NCBI RefSeq assembly: GCF_001548035.1
Contig: NZ_AP014723.1
Coordinates: 744,001-808,000, forward strand
Direction of reading: 5' to 3'
DNA from: Sulfurospirillum sp. UCH001
Lineage (GTDB): Bacteria; Campylobacterota; Campylobacteria; Campylobacterales; Sulfurospirillaceae
DNA length: 64,000 nt
A program made the translations under genes and the position numbers. Under the pieces are notes generated by a model. That model worked only from the letters and a program-made list of their open reading frames with translations. It made no database searches and had not been told where the DNA came from. Below are positions 9,712-19,309 of the stretch, one piece after another; the first letter of the stretch is position 1, and each line of letters begins with the position of its first letter.

Positions 9712-11249
9712 TAGAGCGATTGTTAATAAAGAACCATCTCTCGTTTGCTGAGTGTGATATCGAGTTTAAAAAAGGTTTAGTCGTTTTTAGCGGTCCAAGT
9801 GGTGCTGGTAAATCTGTCTTAATGCAAGGCTTACTCTCCTTGTTTGGTTATGGAGAAGTTCATGCAGATGTTATAGAAGCTATTGTTGGGCAAAACTTAG
9901 GATTAGAAGCATTTGGATTTGAAGAGGAAGAACCGAATGTTTTTAAATTTCTTCGAGCAAAAAATGCGCGTTATTTTATCAATACACAAGCCGTTTCTAA
10001 AAAAGGAATGGTAGAACTCTCTCGAACATTTATCAATTATCTCTCCATGAAAGATAACAGTGAATTTGAGAACAATCGTCTTTTAGGCTTGCTGGATGGC
10101 GTTTGTGCAAGCAAAGAGCCTGCTCATACAGATAATGTGAGTAAATTTGAAACATTATTTAACGAATATAAAAACGTTAAAGAAGAGCTAGATCGCATTG
10201 AAGCAGAAGAGAAAAAAATTGAAGACCTTAAAGAGTTTGCACGTTTTGAAATAGCCAAAATCGATGAGGTCTCACCCAAGATCGGTGAAGATGAAGAATT
10301 GGTAAGTTTTAAAAAATCACTCTCTAAAAAAGAGAAGATCGAACAAGCTATGCAAAAAGCAAGTACGGTCTTTGAGCTTGAAGGCAGTGTTATAGAGGTT
10401 TTAAATCTTATCGAAGCCGATAGTAGCTTTTTTGATGCGTGCATGAATGAATTAAGACTCGTTTTTGAAAAACAAAATGAAACCTTAGAAGCACTCGAAG
10501 AGATTGATGTCGAATCTCTTTTAGATCGTATCGAAAAGATTGCACAGCTTAAAAAACGGTATGGCTCCATTGAAGAAGCCTTGGAGCACAAACAAAAGCG
10601 CCAAGAAGAACTTGCACGTTATGAAAACATTGCTTTTGAAAAAGCGCAACTTGAAAAAACAGTAGCTAAATATGAGAGCAGTGTCACTGAGCAAAGCCGT
10701 AAAATCAGCCAAGTACGCCAAAAATATCTCCCTTTATTGGAAGAGCGATTAAACGATTATCTTGCACAACTCTATATGCCAACACTTCATTTACGACTAG
10801 AAGAGGGTACCTTGTGCGAGTTAGGATTTGATGTTTTACACGTCAATCTTGGAAAAGTAGATCTTAAAAAAATAAGCTCAGGTGAGTACAACCGAGTACG
10901 CTTAGCTTTCCTTGCAACTCACAATGAATTTTTACTCTCAAAGGGTGGTGTTTTAATCTTAGATGAGATTGATGCAAATTTGAGTGGAAAAGAGTCCATG
11001 AGTGTGGCAAATGTTTTAAAAACGCTTTCAACTAAGTATCAAATCTTTGCAATCTCTCATCAGCCACAACTCTCTTCTGTGGCGAACCAACACTTTTTAG
11101 TGACCAAAGATGCTTCCCATGCAAGCCACGTTGTACCACTTCAAAACGAAGAACGCATTGTTGAGTTGGCCCGAATGGTCAGTGGTGAAAATGTCAGTGA
11201 AGAGGCAATTGTTTTTGCAAAATCCCTTTTAGAGAGTGCAAATTTGTAA
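9708..11249 (+). CDS. recN: DNA repair protein RecN
   Basis: SMC-like ATPase of recombinational double-strand break repair. The N-terminal half has Walker A ([11 protein letters not shown]) near residue 30, the middle (about 140-340) is acidic/basic-rich and predicted coiled coil, and the C-terminal half has the ABC signature [12 protein letters not shown] and Walker [13 protein letters not shown]. With about 513 residues it is somewhat shorter than the E. coli protein, as in other Campylobacterota. I prefer the GTG at 9708, which overlaps nadK's stop by four bases and follows a GGGGG run at good spacing; an in-frame ATG at 9696 would add four residues. Confidence 0.93.
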   Translation: MIERLLIKNHLSFAECDIEFKKGLVVFSGPSGAGKSVLMQGLLSLFGYGEVHADVIEAIVGQNLGLEAFGFEEEEPNVFKFLRAKNARYFINTQAVSKKGMVELSRTFINYLSMKDNSEFENNRLLGLLDGVCASKEPAHTDNVSKFETLFNEYKNVKEELDRIEAEEKKIEDLKEFARFEIAKIDEVSPKIGEDEELVSFKKSLSKKEKIEQAMQKASTVFELEGSVIEVLNLIEADSSFFDACMNELRLVFEKQNETLEALEEIDVESLLDRIEKIAQLKKRYGSIEEALEHKQKRQEELARYENIAFEKAQLEKTVAKYESSVTEQSRKISQVRQKYLPLLEERLNDYLAQLYMPTLHLRLEEGTLCELGFDVLHVNLGKVDLKKISSGEYNRVRLAFLATHNEFLLSKGGVLILDEIDANLSGKESMSVANVLKTLSTKYQIFAISHQPQLSSVANQHFLVTKDASHASHVVPLQNEERIVELARMVSGENVSEEAIVFAKSLLESANL

Positions 11250-11350
11250 CATCTTTTTTGCACCTCTTTTCTGCTTGTTGTAAAAATCATACGATTATCA
11301 TACCTTTCCTTTACTCTGCGTGTAGAGTTTACATTTATGAGGAGGTTTGT

Positions 11351-13000
11351 ATGCAAACTTGGCAACAAGTTTATGCGCCCGTTGCGGGCAGTTTAGGACT
11401 ATCAGCACTTGTGGCGCTGATCCCTATTGTCTTTTTCTTTCTAGCACTTGCTGTATTTAGAATGAAAGGTCATTTCGCTGCTACCATTACACTTGCACTT
11501 TCAATGATTGTTGCAGTCGTAGCATTTGGTATGCCTACCAACATGGCAGTTGCTTCTGCAGGTTATGGATTCTTGTACGGTCTATGGCCAATTGCTTGGA
11601 TTATCGTAGCATCCGTTTTCCTTTATAAGTTAACGGTTAAAAGTGGTCAGTTTGGAATTATTCGTAACTCCATTCTTACGATTACAGACGATCAACGTAT
11701 CCAAGTTATCTTAATTGGTTTTGCCTTTGGTGCTTTCCTTGAGGGTGCTGCGGGCTTTGGTGCACCTGTTGCAATTACAGCAGCAATTCTTGTAGGTCTT
11801 GGCTTTCAGCCAATTTATGCCGCAGGTCTTTGTTTGATCGCAAATACTGCACCAGTAGCGTTTGGCGCATTGGGTATTCCTATTTTGGTTGCGGGTAAAG
11901 TAACAGGCATCGATCCATTTTTAGTAGGTGCGATGGCGGGACGTCAGCTTCCATTCCTCTCTATCATCATTCCTCTTTGGATTGTTGCGATGATGGACGG
12001 TTGGAGAGGTGTAAAAGAAGTATGGCCAGCAGCGATCGTTGCAGGCGGTAGCTTTGCATTGTCTCAATATTTAACATCAAACTTTATTGGACCAGAGTTA
12101 CCGGACGTAACATCTGCAATCTTTTCTATCGTTTCTTTAACTGTTTTCTTAAAATTCTGGAAACCGAAAAATGTCTTAAAAGGTCATGTATCAGCAGAGC
12201 TTGAAAGAGAGACACAAAAAGCGCATACAGGTGGAGAAGTTCTAAAGGCATGGTCTCCATTTATTATTCTTTCTATCATGGTAACCATTTGGACAACCAA
12301 TGCTTTCAAAGCGTACTTTGCAAAAGGCGCTATTATGGCGGGTACCATTTTTAACTTTGAGTTTAGTAGCATCAGTAATGCGATTTTTAAAATGGCTCCA
12401 ATTGTTGCTAAACCAACAGCTTTCCCTGTCATCTATACCTTTAACCCAATCTCTGCAACAGGAACTGCTATTTTCTTTGCAGCGATTATTTCTATGTTCA
12501 TTCTTAGAGTTAATATCCGCACAGCGATTAAAACAATGGGTGAAACCTTGTTTGAACTCAAATGGGCAATTTTATCTATTGGTATGGTTTTAGGTTTTGC
12601 ATTTGTTATGAACTACTCAGGTATGTCAACAACAATGGCACTTGTGCTTGCAAACACTGGTTTCTTGTTCCCATTCTTCTCTCCAATCTTAGGTTGGTTG
12701 GGTGTATTCTTGACAGGTTCAGATACTTCATCAAACGCACTCTTCTGCGGATTGCAACAAAATACAGCACAACAGCTTGGTCTCAATGAAACCTTGATGG
12801 TTGCAGCAAATACAACAGGTGGTGTATGTGGTAAGATGATTTCTCCTCAGTCCATCTCTATTGCATGTGCATCTGCAAGTATCGTTGGCAAAGAGTCAGA
12901 CTTGTTTAGATTTACTGTAAAACACAGTTTAATTCTTGTTGCTATTATGGGCTTAATGACAATGGCACAAGCGTATATCTTTACGTGGATGATTCCTTAA
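11351..13000 (+). CDS. lctP: L-lactate permease family transporter
   Basis: Inner-membrane lactate permease (LctP/LldP family, proton symport of lactate or glycolate) of about 549 residues with 12 or more membrane spans. Family segments include [33 protein letters not shown] and [15 protein letters not shown]. The ATG at 11351 is supported by a near-perfect ribosome binding site (GAGGAGG) eight bases upstream; an in-frame start 93 bases earlier lacks one. It sits between recN and cbrR, which I remember as adjacent in C. jejuni, so it looks like an insertion into an otherwise conserved block. No lactate dehydrogenase genes are adjacent. Confidence 0.93.
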   Translation: MQTWQQVYAPVAGSLGLSALVALIPIVFFFLALAVFRMKGHFAATITLALSMIVAVVAFGMPTNMAVASAGYGFLYGLWPIAWIIVASVFLYKLTVKSGQFGIIRNSILTITDDQRIQVILIGFAFGAFLEGAAGFGAPVAITAAILVGLGFQPIYAAGLCLIANTAPVAFGALGIPILVAGKVTGIDPFLVGAMAGRQLPFLSIIIPLWIVAMMDGWRGVKEVWPAAIVAGGSFALSQYLTSNFIGPELPDVTSAIFSIVSLTVFLKFWKPKNVLKGHVSAELERETQKAHTGGEVLKAWSPFIILSIMVTIWTTNAFKAYFAKGAIMAGTIFNFEFSSISNAIFKMAPIVAKPTAFPVIYTFNPISATGTAIFFAAIISMFILRVNIRTAIKTMGETLFELKWAILSIGMVLGFAFVMNYSGMSTTMALVLANTGFLFPFFSPILGWLGVFLTGSDTSSNALFCGLQQNTAQQLGLNETLMVAANTTGGVCGKMISPQSISIACASASIVGKESDLFRFTVKHSLILVAIMGLMTMAQAYIFTWMIP

Positions 13001-13025
13001 TTTACGCTCGTTTATACACTTTTTA

Positions 13026-13050
13026 GGCGGTGGTTTGATCCTCCACCGCC
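13026..13050 (+). terminator. Rho-independent-like terminator after lactate permease
   Basis: Eight-base-pair GC-rich perfect inverted repeat (GGCGGTGG / CCACCGCC) with a nine-base loop, 26 bases after the permease stop, followed by ACCTCTTTAG. The T tract is short. It separates the permease from the response-regulator gene that follows. Confidence 0.7.
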
Positions 13051-13123
13051 ACCTCTTTAGAAAACTCCCAAAAAGTTTATGTTAAAATCAAACTAAGATT
13101 ATATGTAATGTTTAGGATGATTG

Positions 13124-14377
13124 ATGGCACGCGAAAAAATTTTAATTGTTGAAGATAACAAGGCACTTTCCAAACTCATCATTAAAAAAATGGAAACAAG
13201 TTTAGACTTTGATGTTGATGCAGCCTATACGTTTGAAGAGGCAAAAAGCCTTGTTGAAAAAAATAGTGACTATTTTGTAGCACTACTTGATCTTAACCTT
13301 CCTGACGCACCTGATGGCGAAGTGGTTGATCTGATCTTGTCGTATAAAATTCCTTCTATTATTCTTACAGGTACTATGGATCAAGAAATACGTGAAAAAA
13401 TTTTAAAAAAAGATGTAATTGATTATGTGTATAAGGGCAATATTGATGATGTCAATTATATCTTTACACTCATTGAAAGGCTTCATAAAAATCGCGATAT
13501 TAAAGTGATGATTGTTGATGATTCGATGGCAACACGCTCTCAAGTAAAGTCCCTTTTACAGCACCAGATGTTTAAAGTTCTTGTGGCTGCACATGGTGAA
13601 GAAGCACTTGCTTTTTTACGTGACAATCCTGATATTAAACTCATTTTGACAGACTATTTAATGCCTGTTATTGATGGTGTTGAACTCACCAAAGAGGTAC
13701 GCAAGCTTTATAGTAAAAATGAGCTTTCTATTATTGCGATGACGGCAAGTAACCAAGAGCTCATTTCGGCTAAGTTTCTCAAAATTGGTGTCAATGATTT
13801 TATCAATAAACCTTTTACTAGGGAAGAGATTGCGTGTCGTATCAATAACTCCCTTGACTCTTTAGAATATATCGCTAAAATTGAAGATATGGCGCAAAAT
13901 GATTTTTTAAGTGGACTAGCGAACAGACGATACTTTTTTGATGCGATGCAAACATATTATAAAGAAGCAAAAAAGAAAAATGAGTCTTTTGCGTTGGCGT
14001 TGATTGATGTTGATAGTTTTAAACAGATAAACGACACATTAGGACACAATGTTGGAGATGCCGTGATTGTTGAGCTCGCTAGGGCACTTGAAAAACAGTT
14101 AACACATGAGCATTTAATTGCGCGTTTGGGTGGAGATGAGTTTTGTGTCGTACTCAAAAATAGTGATCAGAAAAAAGCATTAGAATTTTTCTTAAAACTC
14201 AAAAATGCGATTTCTCCATTACATATAAAAGTAAAAGAGGCAAAAAATCTTAATGTAACTGTCTCTATTGGTGTAACATTTAATGATCTAGAGAGTGTCG
14301 AAGAGATGATCAATCAAGCCGATAAGGCACTGTATACTGCTAAAAAGAATGGAAAAAATAGGGTAGAGGTTGCTTGA
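13124..14377 (+). CDS. cbrR: REC-REC-GGDEF response regulator, CbrR-like
   Basis: Cytoplasmic response regulator of about 417 residues with two receiver domains and a C-terminal GGDEF domain. REC1 has the phospho-acceptor Asp near residue 56 (LLDLNLP), REC2 has LTDYLMP with the conserved lysine in INKPF. The cyclase domain starts at DFLSGLANRRYF and has a canonical RLGGDEF active site; the RxxD inhibition site is not present. Domain order and position match the C. jejuni bile-resistance regulator CbrR between recN and tatD. I take the ATG at 13124, with AGGA seven bases upstream. The stop overlaps the tatD start (TGATG). The cognate kinase is not in the window. Confidence 0.88.
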   Translation: MAREKILIVEDNKALSKLIIKKMETSLDFDVDAAYTFEEAKSLVEKNSDYFVALLDLNLPDAPDGEVVDLILSYKIPSIILTGTMDQEIREKILKKDVIDYVYKGNIDDVNYIFTLIERLHKNRDIKVMIVDDSMATRSQVKSLLQHQMFKVLVAAHGEEALAFLRDNPDIKLILTDYLMPVIDGVELTKEVRKLYSKNELSIIAMTASNQELISAKFLKIGVNDFINKPFTREEIACRINNSLDSLEYIAKIEDMAQNDFLSGLANRRYFFDAMQTYYKEAKKKNESFALALIDVDSFKQINDTLGHNVGDAVIVELARALEKQLTHEHLIARLGGDEFCVVLKNSDQKKALEFFLKLKNAISPLHIKVKEAKNLNVTVSIGVTFNDLESVEEMINQADKALYTAKKNGKNRVEVA

Positions 14378-15177
14378 TGATTATTGATACGCACTGTCAT
14401 CTTGATGATGCACGTTTTCGTGATGATGTTGATGATGTTATTAAAAATGCTTATGAACAAGGGGTGCAAGGTATTATCATCCCTGGTGCTGATATTGAAG
14501 ATTTAAGCTATGCCCAAGAGCTTTCTCATCGCTATAGTCATATCTTTTTTGCAACAGGTATCCATCCATACCATCATGAACAGTATGACGAAAAAATACT
14601 ACGATCTTTTTTGAGCGATGAAAAATGTATTGCGGTAGGAGAATGTGGGCTAGACTATTTTCGATTGCCAGAAGATGCCGCAGAAAAAGAGGCTGAAAAG
14701 CAGAAACAAAAAGATGTATTTGTAAAACAAATTGAGCTTGCCAAAGAGCTCAAAAAACCTTTGATTGTACATATCCGTGATGCAAATGAAGATAGCAAAC
14801 ATCTTTTAGTTGAAAAAAATGCTGATGTCGTTGGCGGTGTTTTACACTGCTATAATGCTTCAAAACATTTACTTGATTTAGCGGATAAAGGGTTTTATTT
14901 TGGCATTGGTGGCGTATTAACATTTAAAAATGCTAAAAATTTAATCGAAGTTTTACCGCTCATTCCTAAAGATAAATTGCTTCTTGAAACCGATGCCCCC
15001 TACCTTACGCCTATGCCGTATAGAGGTGAACGCAATGAACCTTCCTATACACTTTTAGTAGCTCAAAAGATGTCTGAGCTTTTAAACATAAGTGTCACTG
15101 AACTTCACAATTTGACCTCAAAAAATGCTTTTACACTCTTTAAAGCTTTAGAAAAGATAAAGTTAGATACAATCTAA
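14377..15177 (+). CDS. tatD: TatD family metal-dependent hydrolase
   Basis: TIM-barrel metallohydrolase of 266 residues, with DNase or D-aminoacyl hydrolase activity known in the family. Metal-binding motifs are IDTHCHLDD at the N-terminus, GECGLDYF near residue 89, VHIRDA, LHCYNAS and LETDAPYLTP. The ATG at 14377 shares its A with the stop codon of the preceding gene. This is the position tatD holds in the C. jejuni block. It is followed after 37 bases by the lytic transglycosylase gene. Confidence 0.94.
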   Translation: MIIDTHCHLDDARFRDDVDDVIKNAYEQGVQGIIIPGADIEDLSYAQELSHRYSHIFFATGIHPYHHEQYDEKILRSFLSDEKCIAVGECGLDYFRLPEDAAEKEAEKQKQKDVFVKQIELAKELKKPLIVHIRDANEDSKHLLVEKNADVVGGVLHCYNASKHLLDLADKGFYFGIGGVLTFKNAKNLIEVLPLIPKDKLLLETDAPYLTPMPYRGERNEPSYTLLVAQKMSELLNISVTELHNLTSKNAFTLFKALEKIKLDTI

Positions 15178-15214
15178 TAAATACTAAGCGATAAATACAC
15201 ACTAAAGGAGAGGC

Positions 15215-16459
15215 ATGTATAAGGTTATTTTAATCCTTTTTTTCCTGTTTCAGAGTCTCCATGCTTTTTTAAATACCGATAATAACTACGAAAAACAACT
15301 CACCGCTCTTAAAAACTTCGACCTTCCAAACACCTTTTTAAAAGATTCTATCTTTATCTCAATGAAAGAAGATGTTGAAGTTTATAAGACCAAACACTTT
15401 TTGCGTACGCTAGAAAGTGGCGATCGTTTTGTGCCTATCTTGCAGAAAAAAATGCAAGAAGCAGGAGTCCCAACAGAATTCTTATACCTTGCTATGACTG
15501 AATCAAGTTTTGATCCTTATTCTTCTTCTCCTGCTAAAGCTTCTGGTCTTTGGCAGTTTATCCCAGAAACAGCGCGTCGTTATGGACTTGTTGAAAATGC
15601 TTTCGTTGATGAAAGACGTGATCCTATCAAATCCACAGAAGCTGCTATTGCATATTTAAAACGTTTACATGATATGTTTGGAAAATGGTATCTTGCTGCA
15701 TTAGCGTATAATTGCGGTGAAGGTGCTGTTACAAAAGCGATTGCAAAAGCGGGTACAGATGACATTAATGTTCTCTTAGATGAGAGCCAAAAGTATCTTC
15801 CCAAGGAAAGCAGACTTTATATTCGCAAAATTTTGATGATGAGCTTTATCTCAGGTAGTACAGATATCATGCTTGACAATGGCTCTGAATACCTTTTAAA
15901 TCGAGCCAATAATGCAACGTTTGTTTCAGTCTCTGTACCAAGTGGTACACACCTTAAAGATGTATCTGAAAGTATTGGTATTTCGTTACGTGAACTAAAA
16001 TCGTACAATCCTCATCTAAAACACGCTTTCACTTCTCCTATCGGATCAAAAGGGTATCTTTATATTCCGCAAGATCGTCAAATTGCATTCACTCAAAATT
16101 TTGATCAAACCAAAGAGCCTCAAAAATATGCTGTTTACACCACCCAAAAAGGTGACTCTCTACAAAGTATTGCTAAAAGATATGGGATGAGTACTCAATC
16201 GTTAATGGAACTTAATAATCTTAAAAGTGCTGCACTCAAGCCTAAAACAGAATTGGTTGTCGCTGGTGGTACACCGATGCCAGTTTCAACTCCTGCCTCT
16301 ACAAGTGGCGCTGAAAAAATTTATATTATTAAAGCAGGCGATACGATAGAAACTGTATCTAAAAAATACGATATTCCTGTCGCACAATTGATTAAAGCCA
16401 ATAAGAAAAAGAATGCCCTTGTGAAAGTGGGAGAGAGTATTGTCATTCCGAAAAATTAG
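15215..16459 (+). CDS. mltD: MltD-like lytic transglycosylase with LysM domains
   Basis: A 414-residue secreted murein transglycosylase. A signal peptide (KVILILFFLFQSLHA) is followed by a goose-lysozyme-like SLT domain; the catalytic glutamate lies in LAMTESSFDPYSSSPAKASG with the supporting LWQFIPETARRYG and LAALAYNCGEG motifs. Two LysM peptidoglycan-binding repeats follow, YTTQKGDSLQSIAKRYGMS near residue 308 and YIIKAGDTIETVSKKYDIP near residue 370. AAGGAGAGG precedes the ATG. It overlaps the rlpA gene by 20 bases. Together with RlpA it would trim glycan strands at the septum or during wall growth. Confidence 0.93.
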   Translation: MYKVILILFFLFQSLHAFLNTDNNYEKQLTALKNFDLPNTFLKDSIFISMKEDVEVYKTKHFLRTLESGDRFVPILQKKMQEAGVPTEFLYLAMTESSFDPYSSSPAKASGLWQFIPETARRYGLVENAFVDERRDPIKSTEAAIAYLKRLHDMFGKWYLAALAYNCGEGAVTKAIAKAGTDDINVLLDESQKYLPKESRLYIRKILMMSFISGSTDIMLDNGSEYLLNRANNATFVSVSVPSGTHLKDVSESIGISLRELKSYNPHLKHAFTSPIGSKGYLYIPQDRQIAFTQNFDQTKEPQKYAVYTTQKGDSLQSIAKRYGMSTQSLMELNNLKSAALKPKTELVVAGGTPMPVSTPASTSGAEKIYIIKAGDTIETVSKKYDIPVAQLIKANKKKNALVKVGESIVIPKN

Positions 16460-17240
16460 TGGATTAAGCCTTTGTGTTGTGATGCTTTTATCCTTTTATG
16501 GATGTGCTTCTAGAAACGATAGTTATGCTTATCGAGGTCCTCGTCCTACGCCTACAATGGCACCACCTGAAGGAAGCGGCCCTATTAATGATTCTGCCGC
16601 GATGCATAAAGCAACGATGCGTCCTTATACCATCGATGGAAAAACGTATACACCTACCATGGTTAGTGTAGGAGATTATTTTAGTGGAATCTCCAGTTGG
16701 TATGGTAAAGATTTTCATGGTAAAAAAACTTCCAATGGTGAAGTTTACAATATGTATGATATGACAGCTGCGCATAAAACACTTCCAATGAATACGATGC
16801 TTAAGGTGACCAATCTCAAAAATAATAAAAGTATTGTGGTACGTGTCAATGACCGTGGTCCTTTTGTTGGTACACGCATTATTGATCTCTCCTATACGGC
16901 TGCAACACGCATAGATCTTGTTGCCAATGGCACAGGTCCTGTTGGAATTGAAGTTATAGGTTTTGCTGGTGTTGTAGCCCCTGCAGGAGTTCCAAAAGAG
17001 AGCGTGGTTGAAACAGATTATCTCATCCAAATTGGTGCGTTTAGAAGTAAAGATGGTGCAACACGTTATGCTCAAAGCAATATGAATGTTAATAATCGCT
17101 ACAATGCGATTATTAAAGAGGGAACCTTTGAAAATCAACCGATTTATCGTGTATGGCTGAAAGGATTTGGCAGTGAAGCAGAAGCCTCTGATTTCATTGC
17201 AAAAGGGCTTTATAAAGGCTCATTTATCGTAAGGGAATAG
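16440..17240 (+). CDS. rlpA: RlpA-like septal-ring lytic transglycosylase (DPBB + SPOR)
   Basis: A predicted lipoprotein of 266 residues; the signal ends at SFYGC. A double-psi beta-barrel (GISSWYGKDFHGKKTSNGE ... VRVNDRGPF) is followed by a C-terminal SPOR domain (DYLIQIGAFRSKDGATRYA) that binds denuded septal glycan. The start is TTG at 16440: there is no ATG or GTG before the signal peptide, and GGGAGAG sits five bases upstream inside the 3' end of mltD. The 20-base overlap suggests coupled translation. Family knowledge: RlpA cleaves glycan strands lacking stem peptides, the product of amidases such as the one at 2358. Confidence 0.9.
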   Translation: MSFRKISGLSLCVVMLLSFYGCASRNDSYAYRGPRPTPTMAPPEGSGPINDSAAMHKATMRPYTIDGKTYTPTMVSVGDYFSGISSWYGKDFHGKKTSNGEVYNMYDMTAAHKTLPMNTMLKVTNLKNNKSIVVRVNDRGPFVGTRIIDLSYTAATRIDLVANGTGPVGIEVIGFAGVVAPAGVPKESVVETDYLIQIGAFRSKDGATRYAQSNMNVNNRYNAIIKEGTFENQPIYRVWLKGFGSEAEASDFIAKGLYKGSFIVRE

Positions 17241-17241
17241 T

Positions 17242-17814
17242 ATGCAAACAGTACAACGCATAACCAAAGAGACACAGATTAGTGTGGAATTAGAAATAAA
17301 TGGTACAGGAACTGCCAATATTAAAACAGGTATTGGTTTTTTTGATCATATGCTTGAAGCATTTGCAAAACATTCATTCATCGATTTAACACTTAGTTGT
17401 AAAGGCGATACGCATATTGATTTTCACCACAGCGTTGAAGATGTAGGTATCGTTTTAGGACAAGCCTTGCGTGCTTCTATTTACCCAATTGAGTGCGTTG
17501 AGCGTTATGGAAATGCTGTTGTCGTGATGGATGAAGCTGCGGTTGAGTGTGCTCTTGATCTCAGTAATCGTGCTTATTTAGTCTATGAAGTTGATATGGA
17601 AGGCAAAGTAGGCGAGTTTGATGTTGAACTCGCGGAAGAGTTTTTTAGAGCGCTTATAGTGAATGCTGGCATAAGTGCACATATCGTAGCACGCCGTGGA
17701 AAAAATAAGCATCATCTTTTAGAGGCTGCGTTTAAAGCATTTGCTGTCGCACTTCGTCGTAGTCTTGTTAAAAATGAACGTGCTGGAATTCCTAGTACTA
17801 AGGGTGTATTGTAA
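17242..17814 (+). CDS. hisB: Imidazoleglycerol-phosphate dehydratase
   Basis: Histidine biosynthesis enzyme (sixth step) of 190 residues, the monofunctional length without the phosphatase domain of E. coli HisB. Manganese-binding motifs are FFDHMLEAFAKHSF, DIDFHHSVEDVGI-type (here HIDFHHSVEDVG), and the C-terminal ARRGKNKHHLLEAAFKAF. It begins one base after the rlpA stop and ends in a TAATG overlap with kdsC. The rest of the his pathway is not in this window, so the gene is stranded in an envelope operon. Confidence 0.97.
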   Translation: MQTVQRITKETQISVELEINGTGTANIKTGIGFFDHMLEAFAKHSFIDLTLSCKGDTHIDFHHSVEDVGIVLGQALRASIYPIECVERYGNAVVVMDEAAVECALDLSNRAYLVYEVDMEGKVGEFDVELAEEFFRALIVNAGISAHIVARRGKNKHHLLEAAFKAFAVALRRSLVKNERAGIPSTKGVL

Positions 17815-18311
17815 TGATTGAATTATTGGTTTTTGATGTGGATGGTTGTCTTACCGATGGTGGAATTATGTATGGCAACAGTGACGTTGAAGAGTTTAAA
17901 ACGTTTCATGTTAAAGATGGTTTTGGTATTGTTTCATGGATGAAGTTAGGTAAAAAAACAGCCATTATTACAGGGAGAAGTTCACGTGTTGTAGAGCGTC
18001 GTGCAAAAGAACTTGGCATTACGTATCTTTATCAAGATGTGAAAAATAAAAAAGCAGTCTTGCAAGAGATATTAGAAAAAGAAGGACTTCGTTTTGACCA
18101 AGTCGCCGCTATTGGAGATGATTTGAATGATTTATCTCTTTTACGTGCAGTTGGACTCTCTTTCGCTCCAGCAGATGCTTTGCCGATGGTGACAGAATCT
18201 GTTAATATTGTGCTTACAAAAGAGGGTGGAAAAGCGGCAGTTCGAGAGATGATCGACATTGTAGTCGAAAAAGAAAACTTGAGTGAGGCATTTGTAAAAC
18301 TTTGGCTCTAA
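17814..18311 (+). CDS. kdsC: KDO-8-phosphate phosphatase (KdsC, HAD family)
   Basis: HAD-superfamily phosphatase of 165 residues that removes phosphate from 3-deoxy-D-manno-octulosonate 8-phosphate in lipopolysaccharide inner-core synthesis. The nucleophile motif is FDVDGCLTDGGIMY, motif II is ITGRSS, and motif III/IV is AAIGDDLNDLSLL. Its short length and absence of a cap domain fit the KdsC subfamily. It is directly followed by lptC and lptA, the usual LPS-transport partners. Confidence 0.93.
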   Translation: MIELLVFDVDGCLTDGGIMYGNSDVEEFKTFHVKDGFGIVSWMKLGKKTAIITGRSSRVVERRAKELGITYLYQDVKNKKAVLQEILEKEGLRFDQVAAIGDDLNDLSLLRAVGLSFAPADALPMVTESVNIVLTKEGGKAAVREMIDIVVEKENLSEAFVKLWL

Positions 18312-18844
18312 AACTTCTTTCATACACAACATTACTTTTCTTCGGCATGATGATATTTTTAATGATTAAAGAGCCGTACACCATTAATATTGTAGATACT
18401 GATGGCAATTTAATTCCTGAAGTAGAGCTCTTTAATGCTCAAAACTATCAGATTAAAGAAGGATTGGTAGAGAGTATTGTGCATTCAGAACGTGTAGCAC
18501 GTTTTCAGGATTTTGATAAACTGTATGTCATCAATGCAGGACATAAAACCAAAGATGGATTACGAGGTGTTTTAACCTCAGATGAGGGTGTACTGCAAAA
18601 TAATATTATGCATTTTAAAACGAATTCGCATTATTATAGAGATGATGGCGTTTCTTTGGATGGTGAAGACATCTTTTATGACCTTAAACAAGAGATTTTA
18701 AGCAGTGAAAAACCCTTTATTTTTGCACAGCAACAGAGCCGTAGTCATGGGCTTTCATTTGTTTATCAGATGAAAGAAGGCACAATAAGTGCAACAAATA
18801 TACACTCCTTTATACAAGAACCAGTAGGAAAGAAGAAAAAATAG
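18302..18844 (+). CDS. lptC: LPS export protein LptC-like
   Basis: A 180-residue bitopic protein: one N-terminal membrane segment (SYTTLLFFGMMIFLMI) and a periplasmic beta domain, consistent with LptC, the inner-membrane component that passes lipopolysaccharide to LptA. Sequence similarity to model LptC is weak; the assignment leans on position between kdsC and lptA. The start is TTG at 18302, overlapping kdsC by ten bases; the internal ATGs near 18347 would cut into the membrane segment. The stop TAG is immediately followed by the lptA ATG. Confidence 0.8.
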   Translation: MALKLLSYTTLLFFGMMIFLMIKEPYTINIVDTDGNLIPEVELFNAQNYQIKEGLVESIVHSERVARFQDFDKLYVINAGHKTKDGLRGVLTSDEGVLQNNIMHFKTNSHYYRDDGVSLDGEDIFYDLKQEILSSEKPFIFAQQQSRSHGLSFVYQMKEGTISATNIHSFIQEPVGKKKK

Positions 18845-19309
18845 ATGAAAAGACTTATAGCACTTTGTTTAGGTATTTCAAGTATGCTTGTAGCTGCAGA
18901 AGTTGAAGTGACAGCAGAGAAATTTTTTGCAGATGAAAAGAAAAAAATCAGTATTTTTGAGGGACATGTTGTTGTCATCAAAGAGGGTGATAAGTTGACT
19001 GCAAAAAAAGTGACCATAGAATTTGATGATAAAAAACAGCCTATCCGTTATATTGCTACAGGTGATGCAAAAGGCAACTTAACGATGAACCAGAAGAAGT
19101 ATTATGGTGAAGCAGAAAAAATGACATATGAGCCAAGCAAAAGCCTTTACACATTAGAGAAAAAAGCATTTTTGCATGAGATTGAAACCGATAAAAAAGT
19201 GTATGGTGATTTTATTCGCGTAGACCAAATCAGTGGTCACTATGAAGTAGATGGCAAAGGTGCTGCACCTGTAAAATTTATCTTCAAGGTTGAGGATAAA
19301 AAACAGTGA
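18845..19309 (+). CDS. lptA: LPS transport periplasmic protein LptA (OstA-like)
   Basis: A 154-residue periplasmic protein with a signal peptide ending near VAA at residue 18 and the LptA/OstA beta-jellyroll pattern: EVTAEKFFADEKKKISIFEG, AKKVTIEFDDKKQPIRYIATG. It would bridge LptC and the outer-membrane LptD. Start abuts the lptC stop without a gap and the stop overlaps the engB GTG start by four bases, so kdsC-lptC-lptA-engB are very probably one transcript. Confidence 0.9.
   Translation: MKRLIALCLGISSMLVAAEVEVTAEKFFADEKKKISIFEGHVVVIKEGDKLTAKKVTIEFDDKKQPIRYIATGDAKGNLTMNQKKYYGEAEKMTYEPSKSLYTLEKKAFLHEIETDKKVYGDFIRVDQISGHYEVDGKGAAPVKFIFKVEDKKQ

Noticed and set aside
11258-11350. Upstream in-frame extension of the lactate permease
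   Set aside because: The first 31 residues are unlike permease N-termini and the ATG at 11351 has a near-perfect ribosome binding site.
16488-17138. A 216-codon open frame on the - strand opposite rlpA
   Set aside because: It is rich in Ile, Cys, Thr and His with no domain logic, has no ribosome binding site, and is a mirror of the well-supported rlpA coding frame.
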